Below are positions 9,583-18,856 of a stretch of DNA of 64,000 nucleotides, in pieces. Source of the stretch: Roseivirga misakiensis. GTDB taxonomy: Bacteria > Bacteroidota > Bacteroidia > Cytophagales > Cyclobacteriaceae. The notes under the pieces are model-generated. The model saw only the letters and a list, made by a program, of their open reading frames with translations, made no database searches and had not been told where the DNA came from. Numbering within the stretch: position 1 is the first letter of the stretch; each line of letters opens with the position of its first letter. The DNA lies in NCBI RefSeq assembly GCF_001747105.1, contig NZ_MDGQ01000003.1, positions 620,001-684,000 of the forward strand. Direction: 5' to 3'. The position numbers and the translations under genes were made by a program.

Positions 9583-10503
9583 TTAATCCTTGCTAGCATT
9601 AAATAGCTTCTGCTTTTCAGATTTACTGAGTGCATCATAGCCCTTTTCTGAGATTTTATCCAAGATCGCATCAATTTCAGCCTGGCTCGTTTCTTCTTTA
9701 CTTGGCTTGGCCTTTGGAGCCGCTTTTCTTCTGGAAGCTTGCTTCTTTTGAGTCTTCTCGCTTCGATAGGACACCTTGATTTTCGGTTGTGGCTTAAAAA
9801 GGCTCTTTACCCAAAGTACAAAGCCTACTACAGGCTTACTCCAGTCATTTCCTTGTTGCAGCTGTTTAATATTTAAATATCCAAGAAAAGCACCACCTAA
9901 GTGTGCAAACTCCCCTCCAGCATTAGCACCAGACGTATACAAGAAAGACGAAACAACAAAAAATGCTGCTATATATTTTAGTTTTACTAAACCTATAAAC
10001 AGCATCCTAACTTGATATTCTGGCTGAAAAGTAGCGGCACCCACGATGATAGCATTAACCGCTGCTGAAGCACCCAGGGCCTGAGCTGCAGCAACATAAT
10101 TACTAAACATAGGAATAAGATTGTAAGCTAGTATAAAAGTAACTCCACCACCAATGCCTCCCCAGATATATAAGCTTAGTAGTTTATTTTGCCCAAGGTA
10201 TTCAGTAATAATCCTCCCAAACATATACATGAAAACCATATTCCATAGTATATGCCCAATACTCGCATGCATAAACATATGAGTAATAATCGTCCAAGGA
10301 CGAAATACTAGTTTCCCTAAATTTGAAGGTAATTTGAAGAAACCCTCAATCACCGAATATAATTCTGAATTACCAGAAAAATCAAGAATTAGCCTAAATA
10401 CTCCAAAGAATATGAAAGCGACAACGTTGATTATAATAATCTGATTTAGAATATTACCATTTCGAAAAGAAACCTTAAAATCGTCTAGAATACTATTGAT
10501 CAT
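9583..10503 (-). CDS. Rhomboid-family intramembrane serine protease (second of a pair)
   Basis: Rhomboids cut transmembrane helices with a Ser-His dyad inside the membrane. Here the Ser motif is GASAAVN instead of the usual GASGAVYG, and the His lies in FAHLGGAF. The N-terminal transmembrane helix and the MFMHASIGHILWNM loop are also typical. A cytosolic tail from about residue 230 is Lys-rich (KKQASRRKAAPKAKPSKEE) and ends in a short helical segment. The ATG lies one base before the stop of the upstream rhomboid gene, so the two are co-translated. Substrates are unknown. The Gly-to-Ala change next to Ser may affect the oxyanion region, but the dyad is kept. Confidence 0.9.
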   Translation of the reverse strand: MINSILDDFKVSFRNGNILNQIIIINVVAFIFFGVFRLILDFSGNSELYSVIEGFFKLPSNLGKLVFRPWTIITHMFMHASIGHILWNMVFMYMFGRIITEYLGQNKLLSLYIWGGIGGGVTFILAYNLIPMFSNYVAAAQALGASAAVNAIIVGAATFQPEYQVRMLFIGLVKLKYIAAFFVVSSFLYTSGANAGGEFAHLGGAFLGYLNIKQLQQGNDWSKPVVGFVLWVKSLFKPQPKIKVSYRSEKTQKKQASRRKAAPKAKPSKEETSQAEIDAILDKISEKGYDALSKSEKQKLFNASKD

Positions 10504-10504
10504 A

Positions 10505-11296
10505 TCAAGAAAACACTCCTCCTTTTTTTTGCCAATACCTTAGTAACCCCCAAGCAAAGAGGGCCCCTCCTAAATGGGCCAAATGCGCTACATTATCACC
10601 TGGGGTTCTCTGAAATTCAGCAAAGATTTCTCCTATTATCAGAAAACCAACAATATACTTTATCTTAATTGGTGGTAATATCAATAACATTACTTGTCTA
10701 TTTGGAAAAAGAAGGCCTAACATAGCAAGGATTCCATATACAGCACCTGAAGCACCAACCATAGGGTAATTACCAAAATAAGCATAAAGGCCTCTCGCAT
10801 AGCCGATGGATCTACTGATTAACTCAGGATTATTCTCATTTCTTGAATATTGATCCGTAAATAAGTAGATATTTTGATTGTAAACATTATCAGAATGAGC
10901 CACCATCAACTCATTAAAACTCTGAGAATTTGGTGCACTGATATACCGATCTACGTCATTTTTAATAGCACTCATTTCTGCGTAATTAGCGGCAGTATAC
11001 AGGATACCTCCACCTAAACCAGTCACCATATAGAGAATTAAGAATTTCTTTGAGCCCAGCGAATACTCTAACATTGGACCTGCCAAAAACAATAGCAACA
11101 TATTACCTAGAAGATGCATATTGCTACCATGCAAAAACATGTAGGTAACAAATTGCACTGGCTTAAAATTTTCTGAATAAATGAAATAGAGGCCGAATAC
11201 CCGGCCAAGATCCATATTGAGGAATGTTGGCACCAAAAAAATGGCCACATTAATGATTAGTAGATTCTTTACAATTGGCGTGATACGTCCGAACAT
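10505..11296 (-). CDS. Rhomboid-family intramembrane serine protease (first of a pair)
   Basis: A 263-residue rhomboid with canonical GASGAVYG (active Ser) and AHLGGALFAW (active His) motifs, and the conserved FLHGSNMHLLGNM loop. About six transmembrane helices are visible. Compared with its neighbour it has a longer extramembrane stretch (about residues 115-165) between early helices. It starts five bases after mutL ends and is followed by the second rhomboid with one base between, so mutL and both rhomboids probably form one transcript. Confidence 0.92.
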   Translation of the reverse strand: MFGRITPIVKNLLIINVAIFLVPTFLNMDLGRVFGLYFIYSENFKPVQFVTYMFLHGSNMHLLGNMLLLFLAGPMLEYSLGSKKFLILYMVTGLGGGILYTAANYAEMSAIKNDVDRYISAPNSQSFNELMVAHSDNVYNQNIYLFTDQYSRNENNPELISRSIGYARGLYAYFGNYPMVGASGAVYGILAMLGLLFPNRQVMLLILPPIKIKYIVGFLIIGEIFAEFQRTPGDNVAHLAHLGGALFAWGLLRYWQKKGGVFS

Positions 11297-11301
11297 AAAT
11301 G

Positions 11302-13134
11302 CTAATTAAAGAACTGGCTTATCTTTTCCAATTCAAGAATAAAAGTAGTTTTCTTGCCATCCGGAGAATAATTCGGGTTTTTACAGGCAAATAGCTGATC
11401 AATTAACGATGACATCTCCTCTTGGGTTAACGCTTGACCAACTTTTATTGAAGATCTTTTGGCAATTGCCCGCGCTACATTCTCATCATTAGAAATACTT
11501 AACTCGGACTGATTTTGTTTAAACTGCTCAATAAAGCCTTCAAACAGCACCTTTTCATTCGTAGTTTTTAAGTCAGCTGGCACCCCATTAATCACTATCG
11601 TATTCGATCCAAAGTCAGAAAACTCAAAACCAATGGCGTTTAACTCATCCTTAATCTCTTGAATCAATGAAAAATTAGAAGGATTTAAGGTTAGCGTTTG
11701 CGGAAACAAACTCTGCTGAGATGCTCCTGATCTATTTTCTAATTGTAAGAGGAATTTCTCGTATAAAATCCGTTCATGGGAAGCCTGCTGATCAACAAGC
11801 ATAAGGCCTGATTTTACTTGCGTGGCCAGATAACGCTGATGAATTTGAAAATAAGGTTTTGCCTCTCTAGATGGCTCTGGAGCCAAAGAATTCGCTGCAC
11901 TGCCCAAAGTAATTGTACTTTGTGATTCAGGGTGAATGTCCAACTGTGCATTCTCCTGTTCCGTCTGCGAAATCTCTTTCTGTAGCCCCTCGTAAAGCTT
12001 CTCCCATTGGCCCACCTCTTGCTTCTTCTCGAAAGATTTGAATTGCCCATAATCTCTCTCAGCGGCTTTCATACCGCCTGAGGATGGGGGCGCTTGAAAA
12101 GACCGAAAGTTTACGTCTTGATTAAAGTCAATAGCAGGAGCAATATTATGTGTTCCCAAAGCCTGACGCACAGCAGCCTTTACAATGGCATAAACAGTGC
12201 GCTCATCGTCGAATTTTATTTCTGTTTTTGTTGGATGAACATTGATATCGATGTGTTTTGGGTCAATTTCAATGAACAGCGTGTAGAAAGGGTAAGTTGA
12301 CTCTTGAAGTAAGCCTTCGAATGCCGTTACTACCGCGTGATTTAAATAATTACTTTTTATAAACCGATCGTTGACGAAGAAGAATTGCTCACCACGGGTC
12401 TTTTTTGCAAATTCTGGTTTCCCAACATAGCCATAAACACGCATCACGTCAGTTTCCTCCTCGCAAGAAGCCATCTGATCTTGGTACTTCTTGCCAAAAA
12501 TCCCCACTACCCTTTTACTCAGCTTACCGCCAGAAAGCTGGTAAACCTCCATGTCGTTTTGATAAAGGGACATAGCCACTTCTGCGTTGGCCAAAGCTAC
12601 TCTTTGAAATTCATCAACAATGTGACGCATTTCCACAGCATTAGACTTCAGGAAATTCCTTCTGGCAGGTACATTAAAAAAAAGATTCTTTACACAGGTA
12701 GATGTACCCACTGGTGTAGCTACTGCTTCTTGAGATTTCACCTCTGATGCTTCAATATTGATCTGCACACCTAATTCATCTTCGGCGCGCCTAGATTTTA
12801 ATTCTACCTGAGCGATCGCGGCTATAGAGGCCATGGCTTCTCCCCGAAAACCCATTGTTTTGATCGCAAATAAGTCATCGGCCGATCGGATTTTTGAAGT
12901 AGCATGCCTTTCAAAGCACATTCGGGCATCGGTATTCGACATACCCACGCCGTTATCCACCACTTGGATTAGGGATTTACCCGATTCCTTCACAATCAAC
13001 TTGATATCCGTAGCACCCGCATCTATGGCGTTCTCTAGTAGTTCTTTCACTACAGAAGCGGGGCGTTGAACAACTTCACCAGCCGCAATTTGATTGGCAA
13101 TGTTGTCCGGTAATAACTTGATGATGTCGGGCAT
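11302..13134 (-). CDS. mutL: DNA mismatch repair protein MutL
   Basis: MutL is the ATP-driven mismatch-repair coordinator. The N-terminal GHKL ATPase motifs are clear: IAAGEVVQRPASVVKELLENAIDAGAT, DNGVGM and TMGFRGEAMASIA. The linker (about residues 340-420) is low in complexity, and a dimerisation domain follows to residue 610. In the C-terminal domain the endonuclease motif DQHA-x2-E-x4-E appears as DQQASHERILYE, with Gln for His, and the late CPHGRP-type motif is absent (the sequence there reads NPNYSPDGKK). Nicking activity is therefore doubtful. It is the lead annotated gene of the mutL-rhomboid-rhomboid run. Confidence 0.96.
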   Translation of the reverse strand: MPDIIKLLPDNIANQIAAGEVVQRPASVVKELLENAIDAGATDIKLIVKESGKSLIQVVDNGVGMSNTDARMCFERHATSKIRSADDLFAIKTMGFRGEAMASIAAIAQVELKSRRAEDELGVQINIEASEVKSQEAVATPVGTSTCVKNLFFNVPARRNFLKSNAVEMRHIVDEFQRVALANAEVAMSLYQNDMEVYQLSGGKLSKRVVGIFGKKYQDQMASCEEETDVMRVYGYVGKPEFAKKTRGEQFFFVNDRFIKSNYLNHAVVTAFEGLLQESTYPFYTLFIEIDPKHIDINVHPTKTEIKFDDERTVYAIVKAAVRQALGTHNIAPAIDFNQDVNFRSFQAPPSSGGMKAAERDYGQFKSFEKKQEVGQWEKLYEGLQKEISQTEQENAQLDIHPESQSTITLGSAANSLAPEPSREAKPYFQIHQRYLATQVKSGLMLVDQQASHERILYEKFLLQLENRSGASQQSLFPQTLTLNPSNFSLIQEIKDELNAIGFEFSDFGSNTIVINGVPADLKTTNEKVLFEGFIEQFKQNQSELSISNDENVARAIAKRSSIKVGQALTQEEMSSLIDQLFACKNPNYSPDGKKTTFILELEKISQFFN

Positions 13135-13149
13135 TCGAGACTCTGGAAT

Positions 13150-13506
13150 CTATTTTTTAAACTTCTTCCAAAGATAGAACGGAATATAGAGTAAGGCTAA
13201 ATAAAAGATGTCTGATCCTATGTAAACAAAACCACCTGCAAACATCACTAAAACAATCATGATGATGAGCCTAAGCATAGCCGTTTGGCCAATACCATCG
13301 CCTTTCGCATGCTTCATGTTTTTTCGAAAAGAACCAGAAATTTGAGAGGTGTATCCCAAGTCTGAATCATCGTCCAGCATTCCCAGCTCAGCTTTGATCC
13401 GAGAAGTTCTGTTTTCTATATCTTCTTTGATAGGATCATAGTAACGTGGAGTCACCTCGAAGCGCTGGTATTTCGCTTTCTTCATTAAACCCGGCAGTTT
13501 CAACAT
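13150..13506 (-). CDS. Small membrane protein upstream of mutL
   Basis: A 118-residue protein with a charged N-terminal half (YQRFEVTPRYYDPIKEDIENRT) and two closely spaced C-terminal transmembrane helices (about residues 75-110), ending in WKKFKK. Similar proteins beside mutL in Bacteroidota have been labelled 'riboflavin synthase subunit beta', but nothing here resembles lumazine or riboflavin synthase, so I leave the function open. It lies 15 bases upstream of mutL in the same direction and probably shares its promoter in the 80-base gap to the divergent gene at 13587. Confidence 0.75.
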   Translation of the reverse strand: MLKLPGLMKKAKYQRFEVTPRYYDPIKEDIENRTSRIKAELGMLDDDSDLGYTSQISGSFRKNMKHAKGDGIGQTAMLRLIIMIVLVMFAGGFVYIGSDIFYLALLYIPFYLWKKFKK

Positions 13507-13586
13507 ATTAATGCTCCTTTTTTAACGTTTTAACTATGTCCTAAAAATATAGTTTATTTATTTGTATTGAAAGTGCTTACGCTGCT

Positions 13587-16520
13587 ATGATTAAAAAAGT
13601 TACCCTACTCCTATTCGGTTTATGGATTGGAATTGCCTCTGTTAAGGGCCAAAAAATCTATCAGAAAATAGATACATTGGCGCAAGAGCAATGGGTAGAT
13701 AGCATTTTCAACGCCCTAACACCAGACGAACGTTTGGGTCAACTCTTTATGGTGGCAGCCTACTCCAACCGTGATGAAAAGCACTATCAAGAAATTGATG
13801 AGCTCATCACCAAATACAGCATCGGTGGACTCATATTTTTCCAAGGCGGACCTTACAGACAAGCTAAACTTAATGATCGGTATCAAGCCAAATCGAAAGT
13901 TCCTTTAGCCATAGCAATGGATGCCGAATGGGGCATTGGCATGAGACTAGATAGTGTCATGGACTTTCCGAAACAAATGACGCTTGGCGCCATAAAAGAC
14001 AATAAGTGGATTTACGAAATGGGCAAAGAAGTGGCAAGACAGTTTCACCAATTAAACATGCACATCAATTTTGCTCCTGTTGTAGACGTCAACGTTAACC
14101 CCAATAATCCAGTAATCGGTTATCGATCTTTTGGAGAGAACAAATACAAGGTTTCCGACAAAGGCATTGCCTACATGAAAGGGCTTCAAGATCATGGAAT
14201 TATGGCTAATGCCAAACATTTTCCCGGCCATGGTGATACTGGTGTCGACTCGCATTACGATTTACCTGTAATCACTCATTCTAAAGACAGAATGACAGAA
14301 ACTGAGCTTTACCCTTTCAAGCAATTAATGAAAGATAGCTTGATGAGTGTGATGGTGGCCCACTTGCAAGTCCCTGCCTATGATGATCGTAAAAATATGC
14401 CCACCACATTGAGTAATAAAGTGGTAACCGACTTATTAAGAAACGATCTACAGTTCGATGGTTTGGCGTTTACGGATGCCATGAATATGCAGGGCGTGGC
14501 TAAATATTACGATCCGGGAGAAGCAGACGTCAAAGCACTGCAAGCTGGAAATGATGTGATTCTTTTTCCGCTAGATGTGCCAAAAGCGATTAAGCAAGTC
14601 AAAAAAGCCATCAAAAAAAAGACTCTTGATCAAACATCGATAGATCTACGAGTCAAGAAAATCTTAAGGGCAAAATATTGGTTTGGTTTAAACGAATACG
14701 CGCCGATAAATACCACTAACCTCACGAAAAGGATTAACAACGACTATGCTCAGCTACTAAATAGAATTCTCTATCAAAAAGCCATTACTGTAGTAGATAA
14801 TCATGAGTCTCTCTTACCGATATTCGATTTGGGTGACAACCAGATGGCTTCTCTACAATTGGGTGAGGGAGAAAATGGTGAGTTCGAAAATATGCTTGAT
14901 AAATACGCACGTTTCGATCATGTAGCGCTGGATTCCTTGGACGAGTCAGCGCTTGACTCTCTTGCTGCATTTAATACCGTGGTAGTCGGCTATCATGGTA
15001 TTACCAATTCACCTAAAAATCAACACGGAGTTGATACGGCAGAAATCCAATTCATCAGGAAACTACAGGCAAGAACTAAGGTAATTGTAGTCGCCTTTGG
15101 CAATGCTTACAGCCTACAATACTTCAAAGGTGTGAAAAACCTCATATGTACTTATGAAGACAATGATATAACGCAAAACCTAGTGCCGCAAATAATTTTT
15201 GGTGCGCTAAAAGCCGAAGGTAAACTGCCGATTTCGGCCAGTGAAGACTTCAAAGCAGGACTGGGAATTGAAACGCTAACAACGTCGAGATTAAGTTATG
15301 GCCTACCTTCAGAAGTTGGTATGAATGTAGATTCTCTTCGGAAAATTGATACAATTATTGAGGAGGCCATCAAAGAAAAGGCAACTCCTGGCGCCCAAGT
15401 CATTGTGGCAAGAAAAGGCAAGGTGGTTTATCAGAAGAACTTTGGCTATCAGACTTACGACGAAGAAAAACCTATTGACGACAACACTATTTATGACATA
15501 GCATCGATCACTAAAGTAGCCGCCACCACACAGATCGTTATGAAACTCTACGAAGAAAAAAGGCTAGATATCAATAAACCGATCGGAGACTATTTAACGG
15601 AATTGGACAGCACAAATAAAAAAGACCTGATCATAAGAGATATTCTGACACATCAGGCTGGTTTAAAACCCTATATTCCCTTCTGGGAAAAGACGGTTAG
15701 CGATGGCGCTATGAAAGAGGAATATCTCATCGATGCGCAGGGTCCTAACCATAACTTTAAGATTGCCGAACAAAGAAGTCTCCCGCCATCATTAAGTGAT
15801 TCCGTATGGTATTGGACCATTGAGTCTGAATTGAGAAAGTTACCCAAAAAGAAAAAACGCTACGACTACCTCTATTCAGACTTAGGCTATACGCTGGTTT
15901 ATAAATTGATTTCAGAAATTATTGATGAACCTGTGGAAGACTATCTAAACCGAGAATTCTATAACCCATTGGGCTTGAGCAGTACGGCATTCTTACCGCT
16001 GGAAAAAGGATACAATGAAGAAATAGCCCCTACTGAAGTTGATGATTATTTCAGGAATGTTGTAGTCTGTGGAAATGTTCATGACCAAAACGCTACGTTG
16101 ATGGGTGGAGTCGCAGGGCATGCTGGTCTTTTCAGCAAGGCCAACGATTTGGCCATTCTCATGCAAATGAACATGCAAATGGGAGAGTATGCTGGTAAGA
16201 CCTACTTTAATAATTGGACCATCCCAATATTTACAAGTGCTCAGTTTTTAGAAAATCGACGGGGATTGGGTTGGGATAAACCAATTACGGGCACCGATGA
16301 GGGGCCTACAAGCCAATACGCGTCAGCTAGTACTTTTGGTCATACTGGCTTTACAGGAGCCGCAGTTTGGGCTGATCCGGCAGAAGAACTCGTTTTTATA
16401 TTCCTGACCAATAGGACATATCCCGAAAGTGATAACTTTAAATTGATTGAAGAAAACGTGAGAACTCGCATCCATGATTTGCTTTACCAGTCAATTTTTG
16501 AACCTAAAGTCGAAGAATAG
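13587..16520 (+). CDS. Secreted glycoside hydrolase family 3 / serine beta-lactamase fusion
   Basis: A 977-residue exported protein (signal peptide ending near VKGQ). Residues about 30-370 form a GH3 N-terminal domain of NagZ type: KHFPGHGDTGVDSHYDLP (from residue 210) carries the His-Asp dyad of beta-N-acetylglucosaminidases, and LAFTDAMNM carries the nucleophile Asp. A GH3 C-terminal-like domain follows to about 570. Residues about 580-970 form a class-C beta-lactamase/transpeptidase-like domain with SITK (Ser640, Lys643), YSD (from 763) and a late GHTGFTG motif. The pairing suggests cutting of peptidoglycan fragments by one active site and peptide or ester hydrolysis by the other. It lies 30 bases upstream of bshA. 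Confidence 0.92.
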   Translation: MIKKVTLLLFGLWIGIASVKGQKIYQKIDTLAQEQWVDSIFNALTPDERLGQLFMVAAYSNRDEKHYQEIDELITKYSIGGLIFFQGGPYRQAKLNDRYQAKSKVPLAIAMDAEWGIGMRLDSVMDFPKQMTLGAIKDNKWIYEMGKEVARQFHQLNMHINFAPVVDVNVNPNNPVIGYRSFGENKYKVSDKGIAYMKGLQDHGIMANAKHFPGHGDTGVDSHYDLPVITHSKDRMTETELYPFKQLMKDSLMSVMVAHLQVPAYDDRKNMPTTLSNKVVTDLLRNDLQFDGLAFTDAMNMQGVAKYYDPGEADVKALQAGNDVILFPLDVPKAIKQVKKAIKKKTLDQTSIDLRVKKILRAKYWFGLNEYAPINTTNLTKRINNDYAQLLNRILYQKAITVVDNHESLLPIFDLGDNQMASLQLGEGENGEFENMLDKYARFDHVALDSLDESALDSLAAFNTVVVGYHGITNSPKNQHGVDTAEIQFIRKLQARTKVIVVAFGNAYSLQYFKGVKNLICTYEDNDITQNLVPQIIFGALKAEGKLPISASEDFKAGLGIETLTTSRLSYGLPSEVGMNVDSLRKIDTIIEEAIKEKATPGAQVIVARKGKVVYQKNFGYQTYDEEKPIDDNTIYDIASITKVAATTQIVMKLYEEKRLDINKPIGDYLTELDSTNKKDLIIRDILTHQAGLKPYIPFWEKTVSDGAMKEEYLIDAQGPNHNFKIAEQRSLPPSLSDSVWYWTIESELRKLPKKKKRYDYLYSDLGYTLVYKLISEIIDEPVEDYLNREFYNPLGLSSTAFLPLEKGYNEEIAPTEVDDYFRNVVVCGNVHDQNATLMGGVAGHAGLFSKANDLAILMQMNMQMGEYAGKTYFNNWTIPIFTSAQFLENRRGLGWDKPITGTDEGPTSQYASASTFGHTGFTGAAVWADPAEELVFIFLTNRTYPESDNFKLIEENVRTRIHDLLYQSIFEPKVEE

Positions 16521-16550
16521 AGTTAGTCATAGCGTAACGCTACATTTTTC

Positions 16551-17687
16551 ATGAAAATAGGAATCGTATGCTACCCAACATTCGGAGGAAGTGGGGTGGT
16601 CGCAACTGAACTGGGTAAAGGCCTGGCGAAAAATGGTCATGAGGTGCACTTCATAACCTATTCGCAACCAACAAGACTAGATTTTTTTAATGAGAACCTT
16701 TTTTACCACGAGGTTAACATTCGATCTTATCCACTTTTCAAATATCCGCCATATGAGTTAGCACTTGCCAGTAAAATGGTCGATGTGGTGAAATTCGAAA
16801 AGTTGGATCTATTACATGTGCATTACGCAATTCCTCATGCCTCGGCAGCGGTTATGGCCAGACAGATTCTGAAATCTGAAGGCATTGACATTCCTGTAGT
16901 TACTACGCTTCATGGTACAGATATTACACTTGTAGGAAAAGATCCATCTTACGAACCTGTCGTAACCTTTAGCATTAATCAATCCGATGGCGTTACTGCA
17001 GTATCAGAAGACTTGAAGAAAGATACCTACAAGCATTTTAATGTAATGCGTGAGATTGAGGTAATACCAAACTTCATAGACCTGACCAAATTTAAAAGAC
17101 AACGAAAAGATCACTTCAAAACGGCTATTTGCCCCAATGGAGAGAAATTAGTCGTGCATACGTCTAACTTCAGGAAAGTAAAACGCGTGGACGATGTTGT
17201 AAGAATCTTCCATAAGATTTCAGAAACAGTTCCCGCTAGACTTTTACTAGTTGGCGATGGACCTGAAAGAGGGCATATTGAAGCCTTATGCAGAGAACTT
17301 GGCATATATGATGAAGTCCGCTTCTTAGGTAAACTAGAGGCTGTAGAAGAAGTACTTTCTGTAGCAGATTTATTCCTTATGCCTTCTGAAAAAGAGAGTT
17401 TTGGATTGGCTGCTCTAGAAGCTATGGCGTGCGAAGTACCTGTCATTTCATCTAATGCGGGAGGTATTCCTGAATTGAACATTAACGGTGTCACAGGCTT
17501 TACGTCTAACGTCGGAAATATCGAAGAAATGACTAAAAATGCGCTTCACGTGCTCAGTGAAGAACATTTAGAAAAATTTAAGGCCAACGCGCTCGAACAA
17601 GCCAAGACTTTCGACATAGAGGTGATTTTACCGATCTACGAGAAATTCTATAGCGACGTAGCGGCAACCGTATTAGCAAGCTCTTAA
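16551..17687 (+). CDS. bshA: N-acetyl-alpha-D-glucosaminyl L-malate synthase BshA
   Basis: BshA is the GT4 glycosyltransferase that makes GlcNAc-malate, the first step of bacillithiol synthesis. The N-terminus KIGIVCYPTFGGSGVVATEL, the LHVHYAIPHA segment and HGTDITLVG are diagnostic, and the donor-binding E-x7-E region reads EKESFGLAALEAMACEVPV. At 378 residues the length is normal. It lies just downstream of the GH3 fusion and ten bases before the SDR gene. No bshB or bshC is in the window. Confidence 0.95.
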   Translation: MKIGIVCYPTFGGSGVVATELGKGLAKNGHEVHFITYSQPTRLDFFNENLFYHEVNIRSYPLFKYPPYELALASKMVDVVKFEKLDLLHVHYAIPHASAAVMARQILKSEGIDIPVVTTLHGTDITLVGKDPSYEPVVTFSINQSDGVTAVSEDLKKDTYKHFNVMREIEVIPNFIDLTKFKRQRKDHFKTAICPNGEKLVVHTSNFRKVKRVDDVVRIFHKISETVPARLLLVGDGPERGHIEALCRELGIYDEVRFLGKLEAVEEVLSVADLFLMPSEKESFGLAALEAMACEVPVISSNAGGIPELNINGVTGFTSNVGNIEEMTKNALHVLSEEHLEKFKANALEQAKTFDIEVILPIYEKFYSDVAATVLASS

Positions 17688-17697
17688 CCTTTCTAGC

Positions 17698-18489
17698 ATG
17701 ACGATAGGCATAATCGGTTGCGGTTGGCTTGGATTACCTTTAGCTAAGGCTCTCATCAACGAAGGTCATAAAGTCATCGGCAGTACAACGAGCCAAGAGA
17801 AACTATCAACTCTATCGGACGCTGGTATTGAACCAATACTACTCAAGCTTGAACCAATGCCCGTTGGGGAGTCATTTTATAGACTTTTTGAGGCCGAACT
17901 AATCATCATTAATATTCCGCCGGGAAGAAAAAGGAATACTCCAGAGTTCTATGAGGAGCAAATCAAGTTTCTCAAATATCAATTGCAGCAAAGCACAGTC
18001 AAGAAAGTAATCTTCATTAGTTCTACCTCTTACTACCCAAATACAGATGGTTTGGTAGATACTTCTACTAAGCCTGACTTTGACAATGGATCGTCGAAAG
18101 GCGTTGTAAAAGGAGAAAATCAGATCAAACAGATCGAACAAGAACTAATCATTTATCGCTGTGGGGGATTGATGGGAGGCGAAAGGATTCCTGGTAAATG
18201 GTTCTCAGGGAAAGTTACTCAAGGCGCAAATACTCCTGTAAACTATATACACCGAGATGACATTATTAGAATTATTTCGAGTCAGATAACCCAGTGGCCT
18301 ATTCAAGAACAGCAACAAGTCTATAATTTAGTTTCTCCCGACCATCCTACGCGCCAAGAAGTTCATGAAAAGATGGCCGAAAAGTATGGGTTTACCCCTC
18401 CGATTTGGGGTGAAGAAGCCTCTACACCATCCAAAATCGTGGACAGTGACTTTAAAGAATCGAACTTAAAATCGCCGTTAGACTTTTAA
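17698..18489 (+). CDS. NAD(P)-binding SDR-type epimerase-like protein
   Basis: A 263-residue Rossmann protein of the extended, atypical SDR type. The dinucleotide loop is GIIGCGWLGLPLAKAL. The segment FISSTSYYPN includes the Ser and Tyr expected in the active site, though the SDR Lys three residues after the Tyr is not evident. A later IYRCGGLMGGERI segment resembles YeeZ-like proteins. No signal peptide is present. It follows bshA by ten bases, so a link to thiol or sugar metabolism is possible but unproven. Its stop codon overlaps the stop of the small minus-strand gene at 18486. Confidence 0.8.
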   Translation: MTIGIIGCGWLGLPLAKALINEGHKVIGSTTSQEKLSTLSDAGIEPILLKLEPMPVGESFYRLFEAELIIINIPPGRKRNTPEFYEEQIKFLKYQLQQSTVKKVIFISSTSYYPNTDGLVDTSTKPDFDNGSSKGVVKGENQIKQIEQELIIYRCGGLMGGERIPGKWFSGKVTQGANTPVNYIHRDDIIRIISSQITQWPIQEQQQVYNLVSPDHPTRQEVHEKMAEKYGFTPPIWGEEASTPSKIVDSDFKESNLKSPLDF

Positions 18490-18662
18490 GCTTCGATCAG
18501 TTCTAAAAATAACTCACCTTGCTTTAATTGCTGGTAAGCTTTGATTTGGTTCAGTCTGTTTTTAACCTCTAGGAACCTTTCATATTCCTGCTGTGCCTTT
18601 TGGAAACCCGTTTTATAAGATTTAGGTGAAGACACTGAACGCTTCATTTTGCTCATTTTCAT
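18486..18662 (-). CDS. Small hypothetical protein, 58 residues
   Basis: This short frame starts at the ATG at 18662 (further in-frame ATGs at 18656 and 18647) and ends in a TAA that overlaps the stop of the convergent SDR gene. It begins MKMSKMKRSVSSPKSYKTGF, is basic at the N-terminus, and then turns into a Gln/Glu/Leu-rich stretch (QQEYERFLEVKNRLNQIKAY) that should form one amphipathic helix or coiled coil. I do not recognise it. Natural-looking composition and the tight junction with its neighbour favour a real gene, but conservation cannot be judged here. Confidence 0.5.
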   Translation of the reverse strand: MKMSKMKRSVSSPKSYKTGFQKAQQEYERFLEVKNRLNQIKAYQQLKQGELFLELIEA

Positions 18663-18722
18663 GGTATTGTTTTAATGATATACCACACCCTTTAAATTTC
18701 CCTACCCCCGAAGAACGTAGAA

Positions 18723-18839
18723 TTGGGTAAGATTAGTTCATTACCCAAAGTATTGGTGTCTATAGTATAGACGTTTAAAACATCATATACACTTAGACAC
18801 CAAAAAGTATTATGAGGTTAACAAGCCTCTTATTTTATT
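18723..18839. repeat. Cluster of inverted repeats, possible small RNA or operator region
   Basis: Four symmetrical elements lie within 117 bases. TTGGGTAA at 18723-18730 faces TTACCCAA at 18741-18748. TTGGTGTCTA at 18753-18762 faces TAGACACCAA at 18794-18803. Nested in the latter is the odd palindrome GTCTATAGTATAGAC at 18758-18772. Finally GAGGTT at 18814-18819 faces AGCCTC at 18824-18829 and is followed on the plus strand by T-rich sequence, like a terminator. The region lies between two minus-strand genes. Confidence 0.45.
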
Positions 18840-18856
18840 GTTCTAACGCCGCCTGA

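Noticed and set aside
12385-12747. 120-residue plus-strand frame over mutL
   Set aside because: Antisense to conserved MutL ATPase motifs and no recognisable domain.
13150-13506. Riboflavin synthase subunit beta
   Set aside because: The protein has two membrane helices and none of the lumazine-synthase pattern; the label seems to be a propagated error.
16529-16548. Short hairpin between the GH3 fusion and bshA
   Set aside because: Five paired bases around a three-base loop and only a short T-run; the genes are probably co-transcribed.
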